Source: Dermabacter vaginalis (GTDB lineage: Bacteria > Actinomycetota > Actinomycetes > Actinomycetales > Dermabacteraceae). Taken from it: 64,000 nt of DNA. The notes under the pieces were generated by a model. That model had not been told where the DNA came from, searched no databases, and worked only from the letters and a program-made list of their open reading frames with translations. The stretch is taken from positions 2,108,001 to 2,172,000 of the forward strand of contig NZ_CP012117.1 in assembly GCF_001678905.1 (NCBI RefSeq), written 5' to 3'. Of this stretch, positions 24,283 to 33,109 are shown in pieces; positions within the stretch are counted from its first letter, which is position 1; the number at the start of each line of letters is the position of its first letter. A program made the position numbers and the translations under genes.

Positions 24283-25570
24283 CGATCAAACGGTCACAAA
24301 GCGCGATTCTGCGGCGATCCTTGCCGCTTCCGCATGCGCGGCGGTGTCCGCGCTCTTGGCAACGTGGTTTGCTAACCGCTACCTCGAACCGTCAGAGGTT
24401 ACCGAATTTCTTCTGTTTTGGTCGGTGCAGTTTGGCATATTTGGCATCGTTGCGGGTATTCAGCAGGAGGTTACTCGTGCTGTGGGAGCCGCCCGCCTTG
24501 ACCGCAACTCCACAGGTGCCCCCATCGTTTTGGCCGCGGCGACGGTGGGAGGGCTCTGCGCTCTCGCAACCGTTGCGACTTCCCCCTGGTGGGCGAATGC
24601 AACGCTCCCCACGAATACCGCCGTTTCGGTCGCGCTCTTGGCTCTCGGTGTCGCGCTCTATGCGTTTCATTCCGCGTTGAGTGGTGCGGCCGCAGGTTCC
24701 CAGCGGTGGTTTCTGTTTTCCGTCTTTGGCGGTGGTGAAGCGCTCTGGCGTCTCGCGGCAATGGCGGCAGTGTCGCTCATTTCTGCATCTCTTTTGGGAC
24801 TCGAGGCGGCCGCGATTTCACCGATTCTTTTGTGGCTAGTACTCGCCCTACTTGATCCCGGGACCCGAACGATCATTCGCTCACGAGCAGACGTTTCATA
24901 CGGCAGGCTCATGCGAAACGTTTTCATGGCCATGGGCTCCTCAACCGCCTCGGCCGTCCTCATGACCGGGTTTCCGGTGCTGCTTAACGCGAGTGAGAAG
25001 GCGTCTCCTGGGTCATACACGTTCTTGGTCATGGGGGCACTGATTTTGGCAGTGTCGATTTGCCGTTCCCCGATCATGATCCCTCTTCAGGCTTTCCAGG
25101 GGGTGGCGATTGCGGCGTTTTTGCGCCAGCGTCACCGTCCTATCGCGGCGTTTACTCGCCCAGCCGCGGCGTTACTCGGTGTGGGAGCTGCGGGTGCGAT
25201 TGCGGCCTTTTTCGTGGGGCCTTGGCTTTTTCTTTTGATCTACCCACCGAAGGCGGGGGCGGAGGGTGCGTATGCCTCTGTGGCAAGCGGTCCTGTTCTC
25301 GCTGCGTTGACGTTTGGCTCCGCGATTATGGCGCTCTTGGTTCTCTCCGGTACAGCGGTTCTTGCACTTGATCTTCACCGCACATACCTGGCGGGTTGGG
25401 TAGTCGCCGCGGCAGTGACGACAGCACTCTTGTTCGCCTTGCCCCTCAGCATCATTCCGAAGGTTCTTGTCGCGCTTTACTGCGGGCCAGCGGTGGGGTT
25501 CTTGACCCACCTGTTCGCCATGAAACGCTCCGCCGGCCGTTTCCGCGCTCGCGTAGCCGAGGCGATCTAG
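24269..25570 (+). CDS. Flippase-like polytopic membrane protein
   Basis: The 433-residue protein has about 12 hydrophobic helices spread over its whole length and resembles Wzx/MurJ-type (MOP superfamily) polysaccharide exporters in size and layout. Helix 1 begins AAILAASACAAVSALLATWFANRYL, and SEVTEFLLFW with GIQQEVTRA follow as in that superfamily. The ATG at 24269 lies inside the end of the glycosyltransferase gene, so the two are translationally coupled. It would move a lipid-linked glycan unit across the membrane. The stop overlaps the convergent glycosyltransferase gene by four bases. Confidence 0.65.
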   Translation: MPSSNDQTVTKRDSAAILAASACAAVSALLATWFANRYLEPSEVTEFLLFWSVQFGIFGIVAGIQQEVTRAVGAARLDRNSTGAPIVLAAATVGGLCALATVATSPWWANATLPTNTAVSVALLALGVALYAFHSALSGAAAGSQRWFLFSVFGGGEALWRLAAMAAVSLISASLLGLEAAAISPILLWLVLALLDPGTRTIIRSRADVSYGRLMRNVFMAMGSSTASAVLMTGFPVLLNASEKASPGSYTFLVMGALILAVSICRSPIMIPLQAFQGVAIAAFLRQRHRPIAAFTRPAAALLGVGAAGAIAAFFVGPWLFLLIYPPKAGAEGAYASVASGPVLAALTFGSAIMALLVLSGTAVLALDLHRTYLAGWVVAAAVTTALLFALPLSIIPKVLVALYCGPAVGFLTHLFAMKRSAGRFRARVAEAI

Positions 25571-26568
25571 TTAGAGTTCATGCTCACGCCGTAGCGGCGC
25601 TTGATGTACGCGCCATAGAGCGCCCTGTAGAGGCTCGGCGAGACCTTGAGCAGTATGGCAGCAGCTCCGAAAACTGGTCGAACTTTAAGACAGGTTGCGG
25701 CCTCGCCGAAGGAAATACGACGGCGGATTTCTTTGAGCGCCTCGCTTGAAGTGCTGGACTTCGCGACCAATACCTGTTGAGCGTTATTGAGATACGTCAG
25801 AACTTTCGAAACCGTCAGTGCCTCGCGGAGCTTGGGGTCGCTTCGGTACTCGCTAGTCGCTTCAGCCATGAGCGTGGTCAGCTTGTCGCTTTCCTCCACC
25901 GGGGTGACCCTCCCCCACGTCAGTCCATCGGTATCGATCGAGTATCGATAGAGCGGCTCTTCTACTATGGAGACCAAGCTCGCGTTCATCAAGGCTTGAA
26001 GCACAAAAAGGGCATCTTCCGCACGATGAATCTCTTCCGAGAAACGAAGGCCCCCGGCGATTCGCGCGCGGAAGATCTTGTCCCACAAGAACGGGGTAAA
26101 CGACCCACTCAACATTTTGATGGCCGCGCGCAAGCCTGCTTGCTGACCTAATTCGGCGGGTTTTCTTAGATTCTCCTCACCGTCGGCCGATATAACCTTG
26201 TGGCCGCACGAAACAACGTCGGTGTTCGCCACCTGTGCAGCCTCATGGAGTGTGGCGAGGAACGTCGGTTCGTAAGCGTCGTCCGAATCAAGGAAGGCAA
26301 TCCACTCTCCGACCGCTTCTTCCAGTCCAGCATTTCGCGCCGCAGACACTCCGCGGTTAACTTCGAACGAAATAGTCTTCACTCGAGGGTCTGGCTCATC
26401 ACTGAGATAGCGAGCGATTTTTTCCCGTGCATCGTCCGGTGAAGCGTCTATGACGACGATCAGTTCCCAGTCCGCATCGGTCTGAGCTTGCACCGAGGCG
26501 ATTGCAGAAAGAACTGTCCGGCTGGTGTTGTAGACGGGCATAATGATCGATGTTCGGGGAGTTCTCAT
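25567..26568 (-). CDS. Family-2 glycosyltransferase, paralogue 1
   Basis: The 333-residue enzyme has the GT-A core TSIIMPVYNTSRTVLSAI, then VVIDASPDD, and the DxD block AFLDSDDAYEPTF. The C-terminal third (about 210-333) is helical with a basic end (YGAYIKRRYGVSMNSN). It has exactly the same length as the protein at 26720-27721 and the same order of motifs, so the two are tandem duplicates. It is convergent with the flippase gene. Acceptor and donor sugars are not evident. The resemblance to CapJ/EpsJ-type capsule or teichoic glycosyltransferases is general. Confidence 0.85.
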   Translation of the reverse strand: MRTPRTSIIMPVYNTSRTVLSAIASVQAQTDADWELIVVIDASPDDAREKIARYLSDEPDPRVKTISFEVNRGVSAARNAGLEEAVGEWIAFLDSDDAYEPTFLATLHEAAQVANTDVVSCGHKVISADGEENLRKPAELGQQAGLRAAIKMLSGSFTPFLWDKIFRARIAGGLRFSEEIHRAEDALFVLQALMNASLVSIVEEPLYRYSIDTDGLTWGRVTPVEESDKLTTLMAEATSEYRSDPKLREALTVSKVLTYLNNAQQVLVAKSSTSSEALKEIRRRISFGEAATCLKVRPVFGAAAILLKVSPSLYRALYGAYIKRRYGVSMNSN

Positions 26569-26719
26569 CTCCGTGACCGCTCCTTCTTGTCCAACAGAAC
26601 TATTCCTCAGCCTCCAGGGCTAACGTCGACGCTCTCCTCCACATCGTTATCGTGGGAAGTCGTCGCAGGTACGGCTAGAAGGCCTCCGAGGGTAACGACA
26701 AACGCGAGCTCGAACTCGT

Positions 26720-27721
26720 TTAAACCACGCCGTATTGTTTGCGTGCATAGAGGGCGTACAGCCAACCGTATACGCGAGGGGCACTCTTCATGAGCATCGC
26801 AGCAATGGCAAGAGTTGGACGCACCGGCACCGTTCTCACGATTGGTTTGAAGCCGAGTTTTTTCCGCACGTCTTTCATGTAGAGAGCTTGGTCGTCGTCT
26901 TTCAGTAAGCGCAGGGCAGCGTGCCCCGCATTCACGTAAGTGTTAATCAAGCAGATCGAAAGCCCGGGCTCAATATCACGAGGGCTTCGCTGACTCCTCA
27001 GAACTTCTCGCAGGTAGTCGAGGAACTTTACCGATTCACTCATGGGAGGCACCGAGCTCCACGTGATCGATTTTTCGTTGACGGTGTAGAGGTGCAGAGC
27101 GTCCTCGATCACCCGAACGTTGCGCGCCATTCCAAAGACCTTCACGGCATACGCTGCATCTTCAAGGCGGTTGATGATGGGGAACTCCGCCCCTTCAATA
27201 GCAGAACGTCGGAAGATTTTGTCCCATGCGTACTGCGAGAGTCGATCAATGAGAAGGAGTTCCTGCGCCTCGCTTCCGCTGTAGATCCCCGCCTCGCCCT
27301 TGAGCCGGTCACGCTTGGGCTTTGCGTCGGGCCCTACGACCGTGTGTGCGCACACGACGATATCGACGTCCGCAGAAGTCGCCTCATGCATGCGCTCGAG
27401 GAAGTTCGGGCGATATGCGTCATCGGAGTCGAGGAACGCGAGCCACTCACCCCGCGCCTCACGTATTCCCGCGTTACGTGCACCGGGGAGGGTCAAATTA
27501 GTGTCGTTCTCAATGAACCGTATCCGGTCATCTTTGCACGAATCGAGGTGCTCCAGGATTACTGCGCGGGCGTTGTCCGGGCTGCAATCGTTCACGATGA
27601 TCAACTCAAAGTCCGCAACCGATTGAGAGCGCACGCTTTCGATCGCTCGCACCACCGTGGCTTCGGTGCCGTAAACTGGCATGATAATTGAGGTGCGCGG
27701 GGCTTCATTCTGCTGAGTCAT
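26720..27721 (-). CDS. Family-2 glycosyltransferase, paralogue 2
   Basis: This 333-residue GT-A enzyme has TSIIMPVYGTEATVVRAI, IIVNDCSPDN and AFLDSDDAYRPNF, with a C-terminal end YGWLYALYARKQYGVV that parallels paralogue 1. I chose ATG 27721, where family similarity begins, rather than much longer in-frame upstream starts that run into the aminopeptidase gene on the other strand. The 151-base gap to paralogue 1 holds no gene that I can see. It is divergent from the aminopeptidase gene. Confidence 0.85.
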   Translation of the reverse strand: MTQQNEAPRTSIIMPVYGTEATVVRAIESVRSQSVADFELIIVNDCSPDNARAVILEHLDSCKDDRIRFIENDTNLTLPGARNAGIREARGEWLAFLDSDDAYRPNFLERMHEATSADVDIVVCAHTVVGPDAKPKRDRLKGEAGIYSGSEAQELLLIDRLSQYAWDKIFRRSAIEGAEFPIINRLEDAAYAVKVFGMARNVRVIEDALHLYTVNEKSITWSSVPPMSESVKFLDYLREVLRSQRSPRDIEPGLSICLINTYVNAGHAALRLLKDDDQALYMKDVRKKLGFKPIVRTVPVRPTLAIAAMLMKSAPRVYGWLYALYARKQYGVV

Positions 27722-27820
27722 ATGCACGGTCGAGAGTCTACCCGAGCACCGATGGCATGGAGCCAGCGCTTCTCCCCGTCGAATCGCCGCCCTTTCCACA
27801 ATCTTGCGAGGAGTTCTCCC

Positions 27821-29134
27821 GTGACAGCTCACGACCATGAGGCCGCATCTGCTTTCGCCACCGACTTGGGCGCATTCGTCACCCAGTCGCCGAGTTCTTT
27901 CCATGCCGTGGCGACCGTGATCCGCACCCTCCTGGAAGCTGGCTACACGGAGCTGCATGAAGCGGAGTCGTGGGACGGGATCACCACCGGAAGCCGCTAT
28001 TTCGTGCGTCGCGACGGCTCCATCATCGCTTTCGACGTTCCGACTGGAACCACTGGCACGACGCCTCTTCGCATTTTCGGGGCGCACACGGACTCCCCCG
28101 CACTTAAGCTCAAGCCCAAGAGCTCAATCAGCTCGCACGGCTTCAACCAGGTTGGTGTCGAGGTCTACGGCGGTGCACTTTTCAATTCGTTCCTCGACCG
28201 CGATCTGAAGCTCGCGGGTCGCATGGTCCTCGTAAGCGGTGAGGAGGTGCTCGTTCACACCGGGCCGTATTTGCGCGTGCCTCAGCTGGCCGTTCACCTC
28301 GATCGGGCCGTGAACCGAGACGGCCTCAAGCTCGATCCTCAAAAGCATCTCCAGCCCATCACCGGGCTTGCGGGCGGCGGCGACCACGATGTGCTCGCTG
28401 ACCTCGCCGAGATCGCTGGGGTCAACCCCAAGGACATCGCCGGATACGACATCGTCACGGTCGATACGCAAGAGCCCCAACTCATCGGCGCACGCAAAGA
28501 GTTCCTCGCGAGCGCACGGCTCGATAACCTCCTCTCGACTTTCGCGGGCATGCGCGCGATGGCCGAGCTTCACAGCACTGAAGGCGCACCCATCGCGCTG
28601 TTCGTTGCCAACGATCACGAAGAAGTCGGCTCGGCGAGCCGCTCCGGAGCCGCCGGCCCGTTCCTTGAAGATGTCCTCGCGCGCCTCTACACGGCGCTTG
28701 GTGCAAGTGATGAAGAGAGGCGGCGTGCGTTTAACCGCTCGATTGTGGTCTCCTCCGACGTCGGACACTCCATCCACCCGAACTACGCCGAGCGGCACGA
28801 CCCGGCCAACCAGCCCGTTGCCGGCAAGGGCCCGATCCTCAAGATCAACGCTGATCAGCGTTACGCGACCGACGCTCGCGGCGCAGCGTTCTGGGCCCGC
28901 GCATGCGCTCACGCCGGCGTGGCGTACCAGGAGTTCGTGTCGAATAACGCAATGCCGTGTGGCTCCACAATCGGCCCGATCACCGCGACTCGCCTCGGCA
29001 TGACCACGGTCGACGTTGGTGTTCCCATCCTCTCAATGCACTCGTGCCGCGAGCTTACGGCGGTCACCGACCCCTATGATCTGTATCGAGCCGCGCTCGC
29101 CGTGCTCTCCCCCGAGGTTCCCACCGGCTTCTAG
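27821..29134 (+). CDS. apeB: M18-family metalloaminopeptidase
   Basis: The 437-residue cytoplasmic zinc aminopeptidase removes N-terminal, often acidic, residues from peptides. Metal and catalytic motifs are GAHTDSPALK, the aspartate in SARLDNLLSTFA, NDHEEVGSASRSGA, SSDVGHSIHPNY, and the C-terminal LSMHSCREL with a metal-binding His. Translation starts at GTG 27821, seven bases after GAGGAG. The frame extends upstream to an ATG at 27722 but without family character. The gene is housekeeping in function and seems to be embedded by chance in the glycan island. Confidence 0.9.
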   Translation: MTAHDHEAASAFATDLGAFVTQSPSSFHAVATVIRTLLEAGYTELHEAESWDGITTGSRYFVRRDGSIIAFDVPTGTTGTTPLRIFGAHTDSPALKLKPKSSISSHGFNQVGVEVYGGALFNSFLDRDLKLAGRMVLVSGEEVLVHTGPYLRVPQLAVHLDRAVNRDGLKLDPQKHLQPITGLAGGGDHDVLADLAEIAGVNPKDIAGYDIVTVDTQEPQLIGARKEFLASARLDNLLSTFAGMRAMAELHSTEGAPIALFVANDHEEVGSASRSGAAGPFLEDVLARLYTALGASDEERRRAFNRSIVVSSDVGHSIHPNYAERHDPANQPVAGKGPILKINADQRYATDARGAAFWARACAHAGVAYQEFVSNNAMPCGSTIGPITATRLGMTTVDVGVPILSMHSCRELTAVTDPYDLYRAALAVLSPEVPTGF

Positions 29135-29171
29135 TCTCGAGCGGACTTCTACCCCCTAACGAATCGGTTTT

Positions 29172-31268
29172 ATGTCGTCATCTGCAGCATCTGCTCCCAC
29201 TCATCGTGCGGAGCTCCCGAAGGAAAAGCGTGTTTTTCGCACCGACGTCCACGGATTGAGGGGCCTCGCGGTTTTCCTCGTCGTGATTTACCACGTGTTC
29301 GTGGGTCGCGTTTCGGGCGGCGTTGACGTTTTCTTGTTCATCTCCGCGTACTTCCTCACCGGAACGTTCGTGCGACGCATGGAAACCGGAAAACCGATCG
29401 CTGCCGTGGGGTACTGGGGCCGAACATTCAAACGTCTGCTACCACCCACCGTGGTGGTGACGTTCGCGATTCTGGCCGCGACCTACCTTTTCCTCCCTGC
29501 GAGCACCTACGTGCCGATGCTCAAGGACGCGTTCTTCACCCTCATCCAGGGCGAAAACTGGTGGCTCATCAACCAGGCCACGGATTACTACGCAGCCGAC
29601 CGCACCGCGGCAAGCCCCTTCCAGCATTTCTGGTCGCTGTCGATTCAGGGGCAGGTGTTTCTTGCCTGGCCTCTGCTTTTCGCACTTCTCGCCCTGGGAC
29701 TGAAGGCTTTTGAGCGCCGCTTCCCGCCAAAGAGCCAGCACCAGCACAACATTCGCGTGTGGTCCACGAGCGGTATCGCGATCGGCGCCGTCACTCTCGC
29801 GAGCTTCATCTGGTCGGTAATCGAAACCGCCGCGGACCAGCAGACCGCGTACTTCGACACGTTCGCCCGCTTTTGGGAGTTCGGCCTTGGCGGGCTCGTC
29901 GCGATCGCTCTTCCACTGATTGCTGAGCGCACCGATACGCTCCATCCCCATAGCCCGAAGGGTCGCTCGTGGCGTTTTGCCCTGTCGATGGTCGGCGTTC
30001 TCGCGCTCGTATCGATGGGCATGCTCGTGGATGTCGCCGGAAAGTTCCCCGGCTGGCTCGCCATCTGGCCACTCTCGGCAGCCGCGTTCATCATGGTGAT
30101 GGGCTACAACCCGATTCTCAGTTCGAAGCCGCTCCAAAAGCTCGGTGGCATCTCCTACGGGCTGTACCTCGCTCACTGGCCGCTGCTCGTGCTCACCCTG
30201 CAGATTCTTGACATCCCCAAGGCGCCGTTCTGGCTCGGTGTGATCCTCGTGCTCGCAAGCCTCGCGCTCGCATGGCTGATCACGAAGTTCGTGGACACGC
30301 CGTTCCGCCGTTGGAAGTGGGCCGGCGCCAAGACGCACAGGTCGGTCGCGGTCGCCCTTGTGACCGTCGCCGTCGGGCTCGTTCCCGTTATCGGTGCCCA
30401 GCAGTACCTCGAGTACCGAACGGAACAAGTGCGCGCGGAGGCTTACAAAAACAACCCCGGCGCGCGAGTACTCGCTGACGACTACACCCCATTCGAAGAT
30501 GCTGATGACTCGGCTCCTGAACTTCCTGGGGCTGCGGGCCTAGAGAATGAATGGTGGTCACTGCCCGAGTCATGTGACGAAATTATTCATGATTCCAACG
30601 CACCCGCGCCGTTCGAGGATACGTGCCACGCCCTGCTTCGTGGCGAGGCCGACGCCAATACGATTGTGTATTTCGGCAACTCTCATATTCAACAAACGGC
30701 ATCAGCTTTTGAGCCCTTGGCTGAAAAGGCAGGGTTTAATTCCGTCGCGCTCGTCAAGAATGGGTGCGCTCCGTACTTCGACGAACCCGACTACTGCGTT
30801 AGATTTGCGGAGGAAAGCACAAACGTCATCAAGGCGCTCCACCCGAAAGTGGTCGTGATGGACACGACTTTTATCGACGCAGAGAACGAGGAAAGCATTA
30901 AGCCCGAGGTCATCGGAGTTGTTCGAGAGTTGACTGACTCCGGAATCGAGGTCATTGCACTGAGGGACCAGCCCCACCTCGAGGCGAATCTGGTTCAATG
31001 CCGAGAAGCTAACCCTGACAACCCCGAGGCTTGCATCGACCGATCGTGGCAGAAGCTTCCCGCCGAGCGCCCCGATCAGGAGTTGGCAGATGACCCGCGT
31101 GTCCACTTCGTCGACTTCAATCCCAGCATCTGCCCTGACGGTGAGTGCGTCCCGGCCATTGGCAATGTGACCGTTTTCCTTGACGTCGACCACATCACGA
31201 AGTCATACGCCGAATCATTGCAGGACGTCGCGCAAAAGCAACTCGAGGAAAGCGGATTCTCGTTCTAG
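29172..31268 (+). CDS. Acyltransferase-3/SGNH fusion, second copy
   Basis: This 698-residue OafA-type protein is a paralogue of the one at 18862. It lacks the long acidic N-terminal extension. The acyltransferase domain starts FRTDVHGLRGLAVFLVVIYH and continues as GRVSGGVDVFLFISAYFLTG. FQHFWSLSIQGQVFLAWPLLF is shared almost word for word with the other copy. The C-terminal SGNH part has FGNSHIQQT and FLDVDHITKSY. The ATG at 29172 has no strong ribosome site. Compared with the first copy the SGNH nucleophile context is GNSH rather than GSSH, so the two may differ in acyl group or acceptor. Confidence 0.87.
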   Translation: MSSSAASAPTHRAELPKEKRVFRTDVHGLRGLAVFLVVIYHVFVGRVSGGVDVFLFISAYFLTGTFVRRMETGKPIAAVGYWGRTFKRLLPPTVVVTFAILAATYLFLPASTYVPMLKDAFFTLIQGENWWLINQATDYYAADRTAASPFQHFWSLSIQGQVFLAWPLLFALLALGLKAFERRFPPKSQHQHNIRVWSTSGIAIGAVTLASFIWSVIETAADQQTAYFDTFARFWEFGLGGLVAIALPLIAERTDTLHPHSPKGRSWRFALSMVGVLALVSMGMLVDVAGKFPGWLAIWPLSAAAFIMVMGYNPILSSKPLQKLGGISYGLYLAHWPLLVLTLQILDIPKAPFWLGVILVLASLALAWLITKFVDTPFRRWKWAGAKTHRSVAVALVTVAVGLVPVIGAQQYLEYRTEQVRAEAYKNNPGARVLADDYTPFEDADDSAPELPGAAGLENEWWSLPESCDEIIHDSNAPAPFEDTCHALLRGEADANTIVYFGNSHIQQTASAFEPLAEKAGFNSVALVKNGCAPYFDEPDYCVRFAEESTNVIKALHPKVVVMDTTFIDAENEESIKPEVIGVVRELTDSGIEVIALRDQPHLEANLVQCREANPDNPEACIDRSWQKLPAERPDQELADDPRVHFVDFNPSICPDGECVPAIGNVTVFLDVDHITKSYAESLQDVAQKQLEESGFSF

Positions 31269-31298
31269 TTCGCCTACTCCTTGCGAACCGTCAAAGAT

Positions 31299-31619
31299 CT
31301 AAGCCGCTTCCTCGATAGCCTCTCTCGCCGCGTCGGCGCGCTCAACGACCTCGTTATCGCCGGACGTGTCGCGCACGCGGCGCGCGTCCTTGGTGAGCTC
31401 GTCGATCTGGTAGAGGGCGCTATCGAGAAGCCCCTCGGCCGCGCACAAGAGAGCGAGATCGATGCGTGCGTGGATCACCTCGGGGGCGTCATCCCCATCG
31501 ACAAGCAGCGCGGGAAGAGAAGCGAACGCACCCGCACTTGACGCGGGAGCCCCTTCGCTGAGAAGCGCTCGAAGGCGCGCCTCGGCACTTTCGCCAATCT
31601 CAACGCGGTCATCAAACAT
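31299..31619 (-). CDS. Hypothetical protein coupled to hemA
   Basis: The 106-residue acidic protein (many Ala, Glu, Asp) has no motif that I recognise. It is predicted helical and probably cytoplasmic. Its ATG at 31619 lies inside the last codons of hemA (8-base overlap), so translation is coupled. Codon use fits the neighbourhood. It could be a dispensable downstream passenger or a small partner of glutamyl-tRNA reductase. The sequence does not decide. Confidence 0.5.
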   Translation of the reverse strand: MFDDRVEIGESAEARLRALLSEGAPASSAGAFASLPALLVDGDDAPEVIHARIDLALLCAAEGLLDSALYQIDELTKDARRVRDTSGDNEVVERADAAREAIEEAA

Positions 31620-33051
31620 CGCGTACTCCCCCGTGCTCGGTTTGGGTGTGCGCCGGCTGCTCTTCTTCGCGCGCCTGGGCGGCTTCCAGATCGCGGCGCA
31701 TTTGTTCCATTTTCGCGACGCTCATGGGCGGCCGCTCAAGCCCCTCACGCGTGGGATCTGCGGTTTCCGACGCTGGCCGGGCACCATCGACGCTCAACGA
31801 TCCCGCAACGTCCACCCCAAAGATCGTGTGGATTGCTTCGAGGAACTGATCAGCCTGTCCAGTTTTGGCGAGTTCTTGAGCGCGCACCATCGGGGAATGA
31901 AGAAGCTTGTTGTAGACGCGCCCCAGCGAGCGTTGCACCTGTTCGGCGGCGGCTTCGCCGGAGCTTCGGCGCACCTCGTCTACTTCGAGAACGATCATGT
32001 CCTTGACGCTTCGGCGCAGAGCGCTCACGGCCGGATCAACAGCACGGATCTGCTGACGCTCCTCGAAACGCACCACCCCCGTATCAATCAGTTCACGTGC
32101 GCGCTCGACCTCACCGCGGGCACTCTCGCCAGCGCGGATCGATTCAAGAGCCAGTACACGCACACCCGGAAGCACCGCGGCTGCAGGGTCGACATCGGCG
32201 TGGAGGGCCAGGTCGAGGATCACGAGCTCCTCACTCGTGGCACGAGCCTCGAGGGCACGCTCAAGTAAAGGCGGATCGATCACGTGCGTGCCACCGCCGG
32301 AAGCCGCGATCACCACCGCCGCACTCGAAAGAGCAGCCTCGAGCTGGTCGGGCGCCACGGGAAGAGCGCCGTGCGAGTCGGCAAACTGGGCAGCGCGGCC
32401 ACTTGGGGAGTACACGCGCAAGGTTCCGACGCCTCTTAGGTGGAGTTCCGCGCTTGCAACACGCGCGAGAGCCCCCGTGCCAATGAGAAGCGCCTCACGC
32501 CCCTCGAGCTCGGTCGTGAACAGATGTGCGGAATCGAGTGCCACCGCGACGGAGCTTCGGCCCGCGGCCCCCACCTTCGTTTTCGATGTGACCTGCTTCG
32601 CGGTGCGCAGCGCGCCCTGAAAGAGGTCGTTGAGAAGAGTTGTGGTGTGCCCGGAGGCGAGCGCGCTCGAGAAGGTCGTGCGCACCTGCCCGGTGATCTC
32701 GGCCTCGCCGAGCACCTGGGAGTTCATTCCCGACGCCACTTCGTACATGTGACGTGCGGAAATGCTGCCCGCATCCACGACGAGCATGCGCGCAACGTCC
32801 TCCGCCGGCAGGCCGCTCGTGTCAGTCACGGCGCGCGTGACGAGGTCGATCGCGTCGTGGAAACGGTCAACATCGGCGTAGACCTCAAGACGGTTGCACG
32901 TCGCGAGGCACACCCAGCCGGTGAGCGGCTGCTCGGGATGGGCCTCATTGAGCGCGGCGAGGCGCGCATCGAGGTTCTCGGAGCCTCTAGTGATGCGTTC
33001 AAGCCCCTCGAGCCCAAGGTTGTCGTGTGTGGCGCGCAGAGCAATAAGCAT
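31612..33051 (-). CDS. hemA: Glutamyl-tRNA reductase
   Basis: The 479-residue enzyme reduces glutamyl-tRNA to glutamate-1-semialdehyde, the first committed step of tetrapyrrole synthesis. The catalytic-domain motif CLATCNRLEVYAD holds the active-site Cys. NSQVLGEAEITGQVR and the NADPH-binding LIGTGALARV follow, and the C-terminal dimerisation helices carry VLEVDEVRR. The tail after about residue 420 is longer than in most HemA proteins and ends in a charged, low-complexity segment (REEEQPAHTQTEHGG). It is divergent from hemE, with 58 bases between starts, so the two directions share a very short promoter region. Confidence 0.93.
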   Translation of the reverse strand: MLIALRATHDNLGLEGLERITRGSENLDARLAALNEAHPEQPLTGWVCLATCNRLEVYADVDRFHDAIDLVTRAVTDTSGLPAEDVARMLVVDAGSISARHMYEVASGMNSQVLGEAEITGQVRTTFSSALASGHTTTLLNDLFQGALRTAKQVTSKTKVGAAGRSSVAVALDSAHLFTTELEGREALLIGTGALARVASAELHLRGVGTLRVYSPSGRAAQFADSHGALPVAPDQLEAALSSAAVVIAASGGGTHVIDPPLLERALEARATSEELVILDLALHADVDPAAAVLPGVRVLALESIRAGESARGEVERARELIDTGVVRFEERQQIRAVDPAVSALRRSVKDMIVLEVDEVRRSSGEAAAEQVQRSLGRVYNKLLHSPMVRAQELAKTGQADQFLEAIHTIFGVDVAGSLSVDGARPASETADPTREGLERPPMSVAKMEQMRRDLEAAQAREEEQPAHTQTEHGGVRDV

Positions 33052-33080
33052 GCAGCAAGCCTACGGTGCGGGGACTTCTT

Positions 33081-33091
33081 TCTCATTGAGA
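33081..33091. promoter_or_regulatory. Small palindrome between hemA and hemE
   Basis: TCTCA-T-TGAGA is a perfect 5-bp inverted repeat in the 58-base divergent region. It lies where an operator could act on both heme transcripts. CACAAT at 33097-33102 ends seven bases before the hemE ATG, so hemE could be leaderless. Both readings are weak. Confidence 0.3.
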
Positions 33092-33109
33092 TCGGGCACA
33101 ATAGAGGCG

